Shown in pieces: positions 42,809 to 51,455 of a stretch of 64,000 nt of DNA. The translations under genes and the position numbers were made by a program. The notes below the pieces were generated by a model, which worked only from the letters and a program-made list of their open reading frames with translations, ran no database searches and was not told the DNA's origin. Position 1 is the first letter of the stretch, and each line of letters begins with the position of its first letter. This stretch comes from UBA12545 sp051024685 (GTDB lineage: Bacteria; Bacillota; DSM-521; Neomoorellales; Neomoorellaceae), in NCBI GenBank assembly GCA_051024685.1, contig JAZHPA010000004.1, positions 55,922 through 119,921 of the forward strand. The letters run 5' to 3'.

Positions 42809-42932
42809 ACTCCAGGAACGGCAGCCTGGCGATCTTAGCCCCTCCTTCCTTCAAGCGGCCGAGGCCGTAGACCCATGGCTTTGCGCGCATCCCCTTTCGG
42901 AGAGCTTGCCCTTGACATAAACTTCCTGGAGT
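42809..42932 (-). promoter_or_regulatory. Cyclic-di-GMP-I (GEMM-I) riboswitch upstream of the flagellar operon
   Basis: Minus-strand RNA has the family hallmarks: AGGGCAAGC, a GAAA tetraloop in CUCUCCGAAAGGGGAU, GCGCAAAGCCAUGGGUCUACGG, and CCAGGCUGCCG at the 3' side. A perfect 10-bp P1 (ACTCCAGGAA with TTCCTGGAGT) encloses it. A G precedes GCAA at the position (G20 in the Vibrio Vc2 numbering) that selects c-di-GMP over cGAMP. A riboswitch of this class upstream of flgB is known in Clostridioides difficile, where it turns the operon off. Confidence 0.93.
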
Positions 42933-43041
42933 AAAAAACTCTTACTATCTGAGTGGATAGATTCAACATCTATTGGCAAAATCCTGCACCGTTCGCCAAA
43001 TTTTAGGTAAAATTTTTGCTTAAAACTTTGGCCCCTTGTCC

Positions 43042-44106
43042 TCAGTCGTATATGAGGGCCTCTCTATCTACGTACAACTCGCAGTCGGCAGCCTCGTTTT
43101 TTAGGCCCTCAACGGTTCCCAAAGTCTGGATGCGGTACATGGCTGAGCGGTACCAATTGGTGCGCGGGGGAACCCTTAAGAAGGGAAGGCTCTTCTTGAG
43201 GCTGGGAAGAAGATACTCCCAGTTAACGTAGTGGTTGAAATCATCGATAATGTCCGTGATGGTCACTTTAAATTTGCCGACCAAAAGCTGCTGGAGTTCA
43301 TTCCATTTTCTTAAGGAAGATTCGGCGTGGGTAAGGCCGAAATAGCCTGCGCACCCTTCTCCCCTCAGGCTGAGAAGCCCCCGACCCAGACAGACCTCCA
43401 GGGCTTCTATAGTTTCCGGGGGGTCGGTAGCAAAGGTATGGAAAGAGCCTACATACTCACCGGGCAGCTTCTGGCGAAAGTCATACCTGCAGGCCGTTAC
43501 CCGCAAATTGTTTTCCCTCGCCACCTCGTTAATGAAATCGATAAGCCGATCATCAATTTCCAGGACGACCACTTCTTCCGGCATTCCAGAAAGCCCGGCC
43601 GCCAGGCTGACAAGATCGTCGTCGCCCAACACCAATAACCGCTTCCCTTCCAGGTCACCCCTGTCCGCCATGAGGGCTACCCTGCTCACCGTGGTTTCTG
43701 CCGTCACAAAGCCCTGATCGTATTCTTTGATGGGCTGTGGCCGCCGGTCCGTAATTTCTACGAAGCGGCGGTACACTCCTTGGAGTCCCTGCCACGTCAC
43801 CCCCCGACCGAGGCAAGCGGGGCAGTTAAAATCTCTCCTGGCCTTTATTCCCTGCCGGGCCGCCATATCTTTACCTGCAGCGGTAAAGGTAATGGACCCA
43901 TCATCGGCGAATTGTACCCAGCCCCGTCGCTGGAGTAAATCGGTGGCAGCCGCCACCACGTTAAAAGGCAGGCGGGCCCGCTGCACCGCCTCCCAAAAGT
44001 GGGATGTGACTAGAAGACTGGAAATAACCGCTTCAACATCCTTTCCGGACACCTGTATCCCCGTCTGCTCCTGAACTTCGTGTGCGATCTCTTCCTTTAA
44101 ATCCAT
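43042..44106 (-). CDS. bpsA: Branched-chain polyamine synthase BpsA-like protein
   Basis: 354 residues from ATG 44106, which follows GAGAGGGGGAAG; an upstream frame to 44202 runs through a terminator and is rejected. An N-terminal winged-helix-like region (about 1-95) is followed by a CxxC (NCPACLGRG) and a SAM-like Rossmann domain with LVLGDDDLVSLA, EIDDRLIDFI and FATDPPET, the pattern of N4-bis(aminopropyl)spermidine synthase. That enzyme adds aminopropyl groups to spermidine, making branched polyamines in thermophiles. It is a single gene between abrB and the flagellar promoter region. Confidence 0.87.
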   Translation of the reverse strand: MDLKEEIAHEVQEQTGIQVSGKDVEAVISSLLVTSHFWEAVQRARLPFNVVAAATDLLQRRGWVQFADDGSITFTAAGKDMAARQGIKARRDFNCPACLGRGVTWQGLQGVYRRFVEITDRRPQPIKEYDQGFVTAETTVSRVALMADRGDLEGKRLLVLGDDDLVSLAAGLSGMPEEVVVLEIDDRLIDFINEVARENNLRVTACRYDFRQKLPGEYVGSFHTFATDPPETIEALEVCLGRGLLSLRGEGCAGYFGLTHAESSLRKWNELQQLLVGKFKVTITDIIDDFNHYVNWEYLLPSLKKSLPFLRVPPRTNWYRSAMYRIQTLGTVEGLKNEAADCELYVDREALIYD

Positions 44107-44131
44107 AATCTTCCCCCTCTCTCCAAACATC

Positions 44132-44159
44132 AAAAAAGGGAAGCCCGTCAGTGCCTCCC
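44132..44159 (-). terminator. Intrinsic terminator after the AbrB-like gene
   Basis: Minus-strand GGGAGGC/GCTTCCC stem (one G-T pair), 8-nt loop, then TTTTTT. It lies 58 nt after the abrB-like stop and 26 nt before the bpsA start. Confidence 0.75.
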
Positions 44160-44216
44160 CGTTTTTTCGGTACACCAAAGTTTTAACATTTATAGGCCTC
44201 ATCCGTCAAGCCGGCT

Positions 44217-44444
44217 TCAGGAAAGATTACGGCTTTCAACCTTTGCCTTGTGAACATTTCTATCCTTCACCGCGTGCTCCTCCAGGAAGCTATCCAGGAT
44301 GAGCCTGCGCAGTACAACCTTATCCCCCTGCACTTCAACTGCGACATGGTCCCCTGCTTCCCAGGCCAGGAGTTCCCTGATCTCCTTGGGTATCACTATC
44401 TGCCCCCGGCTGGACAGCTTGGTGATGGCGATATGGCTGCCCAC
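44217..44444 (-). CDS. AbrB/SpoVT/MazE-type transcription regulator
   Basis: 75 residues with the AbrB swapped-hairpin DNA-binding fold: ITKLSSRGQIVIPKEIRELL near 7-26 and DHVAVEVQGDKVVLRR. The basic C-terminal tail is not a known domain. It could be a transition-state regulator or an antitoxin; no toxin gene is adjacent, so I prefer the regulator. ATG start, followed by its own terminator. Confidence 0.82.
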   Translation of the reverse strand: MGSHIAITKLSSRGQIVIPKEIRELLAWEAGDHVAVEVQGDKVVLRRLILDSFLEEHAVKDRNVHKAKVESRNLS

Positions 44445-44580
44445 TAGTGATGCCTCCTATCCTCCGCCACAGATCAAACTTACTTTAATTCCTGCCCGGA
44501 TGTACTGAAGGCCAAGGCGTTCCACAACCCCATCTTAGAGCGGCCCGCTCGGTAAAGGAAAATACCACTTCTCTCCCAAG

Positions 44581-45000
44581 CTATCCCTGTAGGTCCAGGT
44601 TGCCGGCCTGGGTACCGTGGCCGCGGCTCTGATATGTTTGGGCTGCCTCTTCCCACACATCCCGCAACCCCTGGAGCAGTCCCATAACCTCTTCTACCAT
44701 GGCCGCGCTTTTGTTTACGTTAGCCTGAACAAGGTACCAATGCATAAACTCGTATAGCCGGTAGAGCTGGCGGGCCACTTCCCCTGCTTCGAAATTTAAA
44801 CCGGCCATGAGTTCCGCCAGTATCTCCTGGGCACGGATTAGATTTTTGTTTGTCTTTTCGTAGTCTCCATTTTTTAGGGCCGCAAGGCCCTGGCGGCAAA
44901 AGCGGAGTACTCCGTCGTATAGCATAAGGACGAGCTTTTCCTGGGAGAGAGTAAATACCTGATTCGTTTGATAGGCCTGATAAGGGTTGCTGAGCACCAT
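44581..45000 (-). CDS. fliS: Flagellin chaperone FliS
   Basis: 139 residues from ATG 45000, which has GGGGAG upstream; the longer frame to 45084 runs into flaG. MVLSNPYQAYQTNQVFTLSQEKLVLMLYDGVLRFC is the FliS start, and the rest is a four-helix bundle. It binds flagellin and prevents early polymerisation. Confidence 0.93.
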   Translation of the reverse strand: MVLSNPYQAYQTNQVFTLSQEKLVLMLYDGVLRFCRQGLAALKNGDYEKTNKNLIRAQEILAELMAGLNFEAGEVARQLYRLYEFMHWYLVQANVNKSAAMVEEVMGLLQGLRDVWEEAAQTYQSRGHGTQAGNLDLQG

Positions 45001-45070
45001 CTTGTTCACTCCCCACCCTTGGTGTCGTCCCGCCGCCCGGCTACGTACTGGGTGGCTCGGCAAAGGTCTT

Positions 45071-45433
45071 TTAGATAAGGGCATCTATGATAAGCCCCAC
45101 CACTTGCTGCATGCGGAAAGCGACCTCTAGTATATTTTGCGGTGGTATCCTCCGGATGACTTTTCCCTCCCCGTCGATAACGTAGACGTACAGCTCGCCT
45201 TCTTCTTCATTGAGCTCAAAGCGCAGCTGGATATTAAACGCGTCAACCGTCTTGTTGACCTGATCCACCGCCTGGGCTACCCTTTCATAGGAGTAACTTC
45301 CCAGGTTACCCCGCTCTTCTTGTTCTCTGCGTTCGGTACTGACCCTTATCCCTTTGGCCGTCTGTACTTGATGGTTCGAGGTCTGCCCCTGAACCTGGGT
45401 GATGATCACCGGGTCCACACCCTCGACACGCAT
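45071..45433 (-). CDS. flaG: FlaG family protein
   Basis: 120 residues: disordered N-terminal half and a conserved C-terminal module (LRFELNEEEGELYVYVIDGEGKVIRRIPP then EVAFRMQQVVGLIIDALI). FlaG proteins are thought to affect filament length. It lies between the fliT-like gene and fliS. Confidence 0.88.
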   Translation of the reverse strand: MRVEGVDPVIITQVQGQTSNHQVQTAKGIRVSTERREQEERGNLGSYSYERVAQAVDQVNKTVDAFNIQLRFELNEEEGELYVYVIDGEGKVIRRIPPQNILEVAFRMQQVVGLIIDALI

Positions 45434-45486
45434 CGCTACACCTCCCCCGTATGCACCGCTCTCTCTCTTTTTATTCCGTCAAATCC

Positions 45487-45915
45487 TTATCGTGTCTTAT
45501 CCAGGAATGCCCCCTGTACGGAACAAGCCGCGCCTCCGTAGGCGGCAAATAGTACTTTAGCCTGCTGGACCTCATTTAACTTATTCTTAATTTGACTAAA
45601 AAGGTTTTTAGCAATCTCTAAAGAAGCCCCCTCCACCTCCCCTGCCCGCTCCACAATAGTCCTTATTTCCCGCTCCAGAGCTTCAAAGTCCTCGGCGCGG
45701 GAGCCGTCTCCGCGGGCTTCGCGTTCGCGCAAATATTCCCACCTTTTCTCTAACTCTTCCAGCTCACCAATTGTTTCGTCCTTCCGATCTAAAATCCGCC
45801 CCAGCTCCTCAATGCGGCCGAGGGCGAGCACTTCTCGTTGCTCGAGTACGAGGGAATAATACTGCTGCCATAATGTTCTCTTTCGTTCCCACAACCTGCA
45901 AAGCTCAGTTTTCAC
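45487..45915 (-). CDS. FliT/FlgN-like flagellar chaperone
   Basis: 142 residues, mostly charged helices (LEQREVLALGRIEELGRILDRKDETIGELEELEKRW), without clear family residues. Position directly after fliD suggests FliT; another FlgN-like protein is encoded at 51456-51893. Function as an export chaperone for FliD is inferred. Confidence 0.6.
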   Translation of the reverse strand: MKTELCRLWERKRTLWQQYYSLVLEQREVLALGRIEELGRILDRKDETIGELEELEKRWEYLREREARGDGSRAEDFEALEREIRTIVERAGEVEGASLEIAKNLFSQIKNKLNEVQQAKVLFAAYGGAACSVQGAFLDKTR

Positions 45916-45975
45916 GGCAGTTCTCCCTTGTCAGTCTATTCTCCTCTGCACCTTGGCCTACATACAGCCTATTCG

Positions 45976-47595
45976 TTACTGCCCTCCTGACGCGAATTGC
46001 TGGGCCAACCACATACTCTGCATGTTCATACGGTTTATAGCCGTCTCCAGGGCGGTGAACTGCCTCCAATAACGGTCTTCAATCTTTGCCAGCCTTTCTT
46101 CGTAGTCGCTTATACGCCTGTCGTAGTCCCTTAAGAGCCGACCAATGTAGCTGTTGTCAACAAGGGCTCCCGCCGTACCGGCCTGGGAAGTTATGCGCTG
46201 GATCCCGTTATTGATCGCTTCATAGAGACGTACGGCGATGCCCCGCTCGGCAGGGGGCAGGTCACTACCGTCCTCGTCTTTGCTTCTGGTAAAGAGGGCC
46301 ATCACCGCCTCGGGATTAGACTGTAAAGCCTCCCGTAGCCGATTTTCATCTAAATAGAGCTTGCCGTTTTCCGTGTAGGGGCCGGTGGTTATACCTATGA
46401 CACTCAGGCTGTTGGCCGTTATGGTCTTACTCTGGCCCCCTACCGTCACCGTAACCTTATCGGTTAAACCTTCCACTACACTGGCCAGGACCTGGCGCAT
46501 GGCATCCAATATACTTCTAAGGAGAGGGTCGTTTTTCAAAATCCCGCTCCTGGCCTTGGCCTGCCACTGATCGATCTGCTTTTCCGTTAGCTTGCCTTCC
46601 TCTATCTCGGTTTCCGTGAGGGGCCGGTAGTCGGGATAACGGGCTTCATTGAGTTTGGCGTTGATGAGAGCGATGACCTCGTTGTATTTGTCCACAAAGT
46701 CCTTGATGGCCTTAACCGCGGCCTCCACATCGTAGGCCACAGTAACCGTGGTTGCCGTTCCGCTAAGGCCCCCAGGGGTAACTCCGGTAAAGTTGAAGGT
46801 AACCCCGTTTACCGTGTAGGAATTGGTATGGCTGGTAAGTTCCAATCCGTTTATGCTGAACTTGGCGTCGGTCCCGCCTTGCTCATTGGCTTCATTAAGG
46901 AATAAGACCTCCGTCAAAAAAGCGCCGTCGATCTGTATTTCGGCGCCGCCTGCCTGCGCGCTGCCCGGATTGCGGTCGCCGGTATAAGTAGTAGCAATGG
47001 CCACCTTGTCGGCCACCGGGTCGTAAAACATGGTCACCCCGGCTTCCTTGGTGGCGTTGACTTTGGCAATAATCGTATTAAGGCTGTCTGTTGCAGCATC
47101 GAAGACAAACTCTACGCCGTTGATAGTGAAGGAGAATTTGGTCTCACCGCCCAGCACGTCCGCGAAAGAACTTCCGCCCCGCAACTTATTTAACTGGGAT
47201 AAAAGGTTAGCCGAGGGATCAATTTTATTTTCCGATGAGGCTGAAATAGTGTCGGTGCTCACATTGGTAGCCGCCGTGGCCAACCTCTCTACCTTAACCT
47301 GGTACACGGTGGGCACCGCACCGCCGCTGGCAGTAGCGGTGACGATACCTTCATCGGCGGAGGTGGCGGTCTTCACCATAAAGCTACCCTGGAGTCTTAA
47401 GTTGAAGACTTCATTCCTCAAAGCCAGGAGGCTTGAATTTAGGGAACGATAATCCTCCTGCCTCCACTGCCAGATCTCCTTGTCCTGCTTGATCCTGTCC
47501 AGTCGAAGGCGCTGGGCCTTCATGAGGTCGGATATGATCTGGTCTATGTCCAGGCCCGAAGCAAGGCCCCCCACGCGATTTACCATACCGGCCAT
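45976..47595 (-). CDS. fliD: Flagellar filament cap protein FliD
   Basis: About 539 residues from ATG 47595 with AGGTGG upstream. N-terminal NRVGGLASGLDIDQIISDLMKAQRLRLDRI and the C-terminal coiled coil (LLRDYDRRISDYEERLAKIEDRYWRQFTALETAINRMN) are diagnostic. The 5' end follows a sigma-28 promoter. Confidence 0.95.
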   Translation of the reverse strand: MAGMVNRVGGLASGLDIDQIISDLMKAQRLRLDRIKQDKEIWQWRQEDYRSLNSSLLALRNEVFNLRLQGSFMVKTATSADEGIVTATASGGAVPTVYQVKVERLATAATNVSTDTISASSENKIDPSANLLSQLNKLRGGSSFADVLGGETKFSFTINGVEFVFDAATDSLNTIIAKVNATKEAGVTMFYDPVADKVAIATTYTGDRNPGSAQAGGAEIQIDGAFLTEVLFLNEANEQGGTDAKFSINGLELTSHTNSYTVNGVTFNFTGVTPGGLSGTATTVTVAYDVEAAVKAIKDFVDKYNEVIALINAKLNEARYPDYRPLTETEIEEGKLTEKQIDQWQAKARSGILKNDPLLRSILDAMRQVLASVVEGLTDKVTVTVGGQSKTITANSLSVIGITTGPYTENGKLYLDENRLREALQSNPEAVMALFTRSKDEDGSDLPPAERGIAVRLYEAINNGIQRITSQAGTAGALVDNSYIGRLLRDYDRRISDYEERLAKIEDRYWRQFTALETAINRMNMQSMWLAQQFASGGQ

Positions 47596-47650
47596 CTTTA
47601 GCCACCTCATTGGCAACAGATAAAACTTCATGCAAACCCTTCGTTGTCAT

Positions 47651-47677
47651 ATATCGGCTCCTGTGGGCGACTACTTA
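47651..47677 (-). promoter_or_regulatory. Sigma-28 (FliA) promoter upstream of fliD
   Basis: Minus strand TAAG, 15-bp spacer, GCCGATAT: the -10 is identical to the Bacillus sigma-D consensus and the -35 matches 3 of 4. It lies 56 nt upstream of the fliD start. No coding frame fills the rest of 47596-47774. Confidence 0.85.
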
Positions 47678-47774
47678 ACAACTGAAATTTCTCACTTCTT
47701 GCCGGATTTTTTAACCACTAACTGTACCTACCCCAAGCATCCCGCCTTATACCCTCATAGCAGGGGAGGTCTGC

Positions 47775-48041
47775 TCAAGACGTCGCGTCCCGGCCGCCGC
47801 GGCCCGGTGTCCGGCCCTGCCCGCCGGTAAAGAATTTTAAGCCCTCTATGGCCGGGCGCGAGGCCAAGGCGGCCCGGTTCTCCTCCTCGAGGGCCCGGTA
47901 GATTTCCTCCCGGAATACGGGCACCTGGGGCGGGGCCTCGACCCCCAGGCGCACGTATTCGCCGCTGACCTCCACCACCACTACCCGGATGCCGCTCCCG
48001 ATAACCAACCCTTGTCCCTTTTTCCGGGTGAGTACCAGCAC
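47775..48041 (-). CDS. csrA: Translational regulator CsrA
   Basis: 88 residues: MLVLTRKKGQGLVIGSGIRVVVVEVSGEYVRLGVEAP is a full CsrA core, followed by a 30-residue low-complexity tail rare in short homologues. GTG start directly after the fliW stop with GGGGGAGG 9 nt upstream. In Firmicutes CsrA represses hag mRNA and is held by FliW. Confidence 0.94.
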   Translation of the reverse strand: MLVLTRKKGQGLVIGSGIRVVVVEVSGEYVRLGVEAPPQVPVFREEIYRALEEENRAALASRPAIEGLKFFTGGQGRTPGRGGRDATS

Positions 48042-48533
48042 CTAGCAGCCCTCCCCCTTCTCGGCCCGGCTCTCACCCTTCGGGCATGAAGTTTCCAGGC
48101 CTAAGGGGAGGGGATGGCGCAGGCCGTAGCGGGAGTCGGCCAGTACCACTTGGCGGGCTTCACCGGTGGCCACGTTGACCACCACCGGGGCCAACAGGTT
48201 CACCGTAGCCGACTTCGGTCCCCGGGGAGCATTTACGATGCAAAACACGGCCACCTCTTCGATGGACGACAGGCCCAGGGCCTCCGCCTCCTCCTGGGGC
48301 AGGTCGAATTCGTAATCCGGAAAAAAGAAAAAGGGGTTTACCAAGATGAACCCCACATTTTCGTCCTGGAGGGACCGCAATAAATAAAAGGGCGAGTCCG
48401 GTGCCAGTGCAAGGAGCTCAAACCTCGTGAGCTCCGGCGGTAGGCCCGGGAGTGAGGAGGGAAATGAAAGGACTCTTTCCTGTCTCTCAGTCAAAGGGAT
48501 CCCCACCTTAATCGACCCGGCTGTAGGGCTCAT
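48042..48533 (-). CDS. fliW: Flagellar assembly factor FliW
   Basis: 163 residues, barrel fold with LSFPSSLPGLPPELTRFELLAL, FILVNPFFFFPDYEFDLP and NLLAPVVVNVATGEARQVVLAD, all characteristic. It binds CsrA allosterically and is displaced by flagellin. ATG start with only a weak upstream site (GGTGGTG). Confidence 0.93.
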   Translation of the reverse strand: MSPTAGSIKVGIPLTERQERVLSFPSSLPGLPPELTRFELLALAPDSPFYLLRSLQDENVGFILVNPFFFFPDYEFDLPQEEAEALGLSSIEEVAVFCIVNAPRGPKSATVNLLAPVVVNVATGEARQVVLADSRYGLRHPLPLGLETSCPKGESRAEKGEGC

Positions 48534-48619
48534 ACACCACCGTTCGCCGAAACTCCGCCAGAGTAGATGGCGACGACCTCAGATCCCGCCCTGGGCCGGG
48601 CACTACAGTACTTAAGAGC

Positions 48620-48784
48620 TTATCCAACCGCCGCTTCACCAGCAGATATAAGGCTGGCCGAAAACCAAGCCCTCACCTCCAGCGGCGCTATTTCAGCTTT
48701 TTCCGGTACTGGAAGCTGGGGGTATACCGCTTCAAAATGCCCCGGGATAACAGATGGCCACGTAGTAGCACTCATCCATAACAC
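48620..48784 (-). CDS. Doubtful 54-residue ORF between flgL and fliW
   Basis: The 270-bp gap 48534-48803 has no clear gene. This GTG-initiated frame (contains PQLPVPEKAEIAPLEVRAWF) has no binding site and a lower third-position GC than its neighbours. In other Firmicutes a DUF6470 gene sits in this place; I cannot see convincing similarity, so this may be a remnant or non-coding. Confidence 0.2.
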   Translation of the reverse strand: MLWMSATTWPSVIPGHFEAVYPQLPVPEKAEIAPLEVRAWFSASLISAGEAAVG

Positions 48785-48803
48785 CGCAGTAAGGGGCCGG
48801 GTT

Positions 48804-49697
48804 CTAGCGCAGGTAGTGCACCAGGCTGGGCTGGAGCACCATGGCCGCCGTGGCCAGGGCGGCCTGGTAGACGTTCTCCGCATTCTTGTAATACATGACC
48901 GTTTCGGCCAGGTCGATGTCCTCCAGTTTGGACATGGTCTCCGTGAGGCCGATCTTGGCCACAAAGAGCCGCTCCTGGGCCATCTCCAGGCGCTTGCTCT
49001 TGGCCCCCAGGGTGGCCCGGATGTTTAAGAGATGGTCGATGGCCTGGTCGAACTCGGCGATGGTGTTACCCACCTCGGAGTGTTCACTCTTCTCTAGATG
49101 GTCTTTCAAGTCAAAGAGAAGTTCAAAAATGCTCGACCCGTTTACGGCCTCCATGAACACCTTTTTCCCGTTCTCATTAACGGTAATGGTTACCCCCTGG
49201 GCCACTTCCCAGTCCAGGGAGCCGGTGTTCCCATTGTAGGAAACCGAGTCTCCTGTACGCTCGAAGGGGGCGGAAGTAGTTGTAGTGCCGCCGAAGAGGA
49301 ATCTTCCGCCATAAGAAGTATTGGCCGTCTGGATCAGCTCGTCGATAAGCTGGTCCACTTCGGCAGCCAGAGCCTTCAAGGAAGCTTCCGGCATGGTGCC
49401 ATTAGCTCCATAGACGGCCAGCTCCCGGGCCCGCTGCAAAGTAGCCGTCGCCATGTTGAGGGCGGTTTCGGAAGCATCCAGCCAGCCGCGGGCATCGGCC
49501 ATGTTCTTGTCGTACTGGTCCTGCTGGGCCAGGGCGGTCTTAAAGGAAAGGACCCGGGCCACCACTATGGGGTCGTCGGAAGGCCGGCTCACCCTTTTGC
49601 CCGAGGACATCTGCTTCTGGGTTTTGCTCATATTCTGCAGGTTGTTGTTGATGTTGGTGAGTACGTTATTGATGAGCATGCGGTTAGTAACCCGCAT
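48804..49697 (-). CDS. flgL: Flagellar hook-filament junction protein FlgL
   Basis: 297 residues from ATG 49697 with GGGAGGGGAG upstream. MRVTNRMLINNVLTNINNNLQNMSKTQKQMSSGKRVSRPSDDP-type flagellin-like N-terminus (D0-D1) and C-terminal DIDLAETVMYYKNAENVYQAALAT. Second junction protein. Confidence 0.94.
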   Translation of the reverse strand: MRVTNRMLINNVLTNINNNLQNMSKTQKQMSSGKRVSRPSDDPIVVARVLSFKTALAQQDQYDKNMADARGWLDASETALNMATATLQRARELAVYGANGTMPEASLKALAAEVDQLIDELIQTANTSYGGRFLFGGTTTTSAPFERTGDSVSYNGNTGSLDWEVAQGVTITVNENGKKVFMEAVNGSSIFELLFDLKDHLEKSEHSEVGNTIAEFDQAIDHLLNIRATLGAKSKRLEMAQERLFVAKIGLTETMSKLEDIDLAETVMYYKNAENVYQAALATAAMVLQPSLVHYLR

Positions 49698-49726
49698 CCT
49701 TCTCCCCTCCCGGCGCATCAAAAAGA

Positions 49727-51421
49727 TCAGTGGGCCGCCATGCGGTTGATGAGAGTATCCAGCATTTCGTCTAGCACGGTCATGAGCCGGGCGGCCGCTT
49801 CGTAGCCGCGCTGGAACTGGATCATGTAAGTCATTTCTTCGTCCAGGGCCACACCGGAAATGGATTCCCGGCGGCCGGCAAGCTGGTCCACCAGGGCCTG
49901 CTGGTTGGCCACCATGCGCCCTGCCTCGTGTCCCTCTACCCCCAGGCGGGCGGTAAGGTTTTTATAGTAATCGTCAAAGGTAGTGCCCAGACCTTGTATT
50001 ATCTGGTGTTGAAGCTGGGCAATTTCTAGGGCATTGCTGCCGTCTCCGGGAGAAGCGGTGACAAGGGTAACTTCATAATTTCCACGCGGAGGAGAGGAAG
50101 TACTGGTGGTAAATGTGATACTTTCATTACTATCTCCCACCGTGACTGGCGTGGCGCCATCCCAGGTAATGGAGGTGACGACACCACCTACATCTGTCCA
50201 TGTCGTACCGCCATCGGTTGATTTTTGAAGCTGCAGGCCGCTATCGGAAACAACTATCTGGTAGCTAGCGTCGAGAACCAGGCCTTTACCTACAGCGTCG
50301 GAACCGAGTGTTTCAGGAATATCAACATTGACGGTGGTGGCTGCCGCGATTAGCATGGGGTTGCTTCTTAATTCACCGTTCACGGAAATGTTACCGGCAT
50401 CTATTCCCGTTTCGGGGACGAAAAAGGACCGGGACTGGGGAGGATTCTCAATGCCGTATCCTGCCTCATGAAGAGCGTTTATGGCCCCTGCCAGTTCCGC
50501 GGCCAGGGTGTCCAGGTCCCTGCGGTACTCATTTACCAGATCATAAGCTTCCTGGAGGCCCCGAATCTGGCCTCTGTCAAAGGTAAGTTCCTGATCGACC
50601 AACAAGACTTTAGATTTATCCGTATCATGGATAGTGAAAGTATTAACTATTTTCCCGTCGTCACCTACCGCCGTTATATCAATTTCACTACCATTTTTGC
50701 CCACTAAAACCCGTATCGTACCATCGGAATTATAGTTTATGGTGAAATCGATGATTTTACTTAGTTGGTCAAGGAGCAGATCCCGCCTATCCAGCAGGTC
50801 GTTCGGCTGATCTCCTGCCGTTACAATGCTCTTAATCTGGGCGTTGAGATCGGCTATCTGTTGGGATAAAAGATTGATTTCATCAATCTTTAATCTCAAT
50901 GTTTCTTCAATATCCTGCCTAATATTATCAAGCTGCCGGGCGCTGTGATTGAAGGCCTCCGCTAAAGCGGCAGCCGTTTCTATCACCGTCATACGAACAG
51001 GGGAACTCTCGGCATTTTTGGCCAGCTCCTGCCAGGAGGCCCAAAACTGGCTCAAAAGGGTGCTCAAGCCCGTGTCGGAAGGCTCGTTGAAAACAATTTC
51101 CACCTGTTCCAGGATATACTGAATCTGCTCCCACCGGCCTAAGGTACCGGTCTCCCGGCGGATCTGGCTGTCCAAAAATTCATCCCTTATACGCCTTATC
51201 TCCTGGACGTCCACGCCCGTGCCCACCTGCCACCCCTGGCCGCCGGGGCGGTTCATGGCAGGTACAGGATAAGCGAGGGTGGGCACCATGACCACCCTCT
51301 GGCGGGTGTAGCCCTCAGTACTGGCGTTGGCTATGTTGTGGGCGGTAGTCTGTAGGGCCCTCTGGTGGACCATGAGTCCCCGCAGGGCGGTATTGATGCC
51401 GAAAAATGTGCCTCCGGCCAT
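49727..51421 (-). CDS. flgK: Flagellar hook-associated protein FlgK
   Basis: 564 residues from ATG 51421 (AGAGAGGGA upstream). N-terminal FFGINTALRGLMVHQRALQTTAHNIANASTEGYTRQRV and the C-terminal coiled coil with MTYMIQFQRGYEAAARLMTVLDEML. The central part (about 50040-50760) is notably AT-richer, encoding the variable outer domain. First hook-filament junction protein. Confidence 0.95.
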   Translation of the reverse strand: MAGGTFFGINTALRGLMVHQRALQTTAHNIANASTEGYTRQRVVMVPTLAYPVPAMNRPGGQGWQVGTGVDVQEIRRIRDEFLDSQIRRETGTLGRWEQIQYILEQVEIVFNEPSDTGLSTLLSQFWASWQELAKNAESSPVRMTVIETAAALAEAFNHSARQLDNIRQDIEETLRLKIDEINLLSQQIADLNAQIKSIVTAGDQPNDLLDRRDLLLDQLSKIIDFTINYNSDGTIRVLVGKNGSEIDITAVGDDGKIVNTFTIHDTDKSKVLLVDQELTFDRGQIRGLQEAYDLVNEYRRDLDTLAAELAGAINALHEAGYGIENPPQSRSFFVPETGIDAGNISVNGELRSNPMLIAAATTVNVDIPETLGSDAVGKGLVLDASYQIVVSDSGLQLQKSTDGGTTWTDVGGVVTSITWDGATPVTVGDSNESITFTTSTSSPPRGNYEVTLVTASPGDGSNALEIAQLQHQIIQGLGTTFDDYYKNLTARLGVEGHEAGRMVANQQALVDQLAGRRESISGVALDEEMTYMIQFQRGYEAAARLMTVLDEMLDTLINRMAAH

Positions 51422-51455
51422 GGCTATCACATCCCTCTCTAAGGTTGCAGGGGTG

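Noticed and set aside
42901..42940. Plus-strand TTGACA promoter in the riboswitch
   Set aside because: Poor -10 and no plus-strand gene downstream; part of the aptamer on the other strand.
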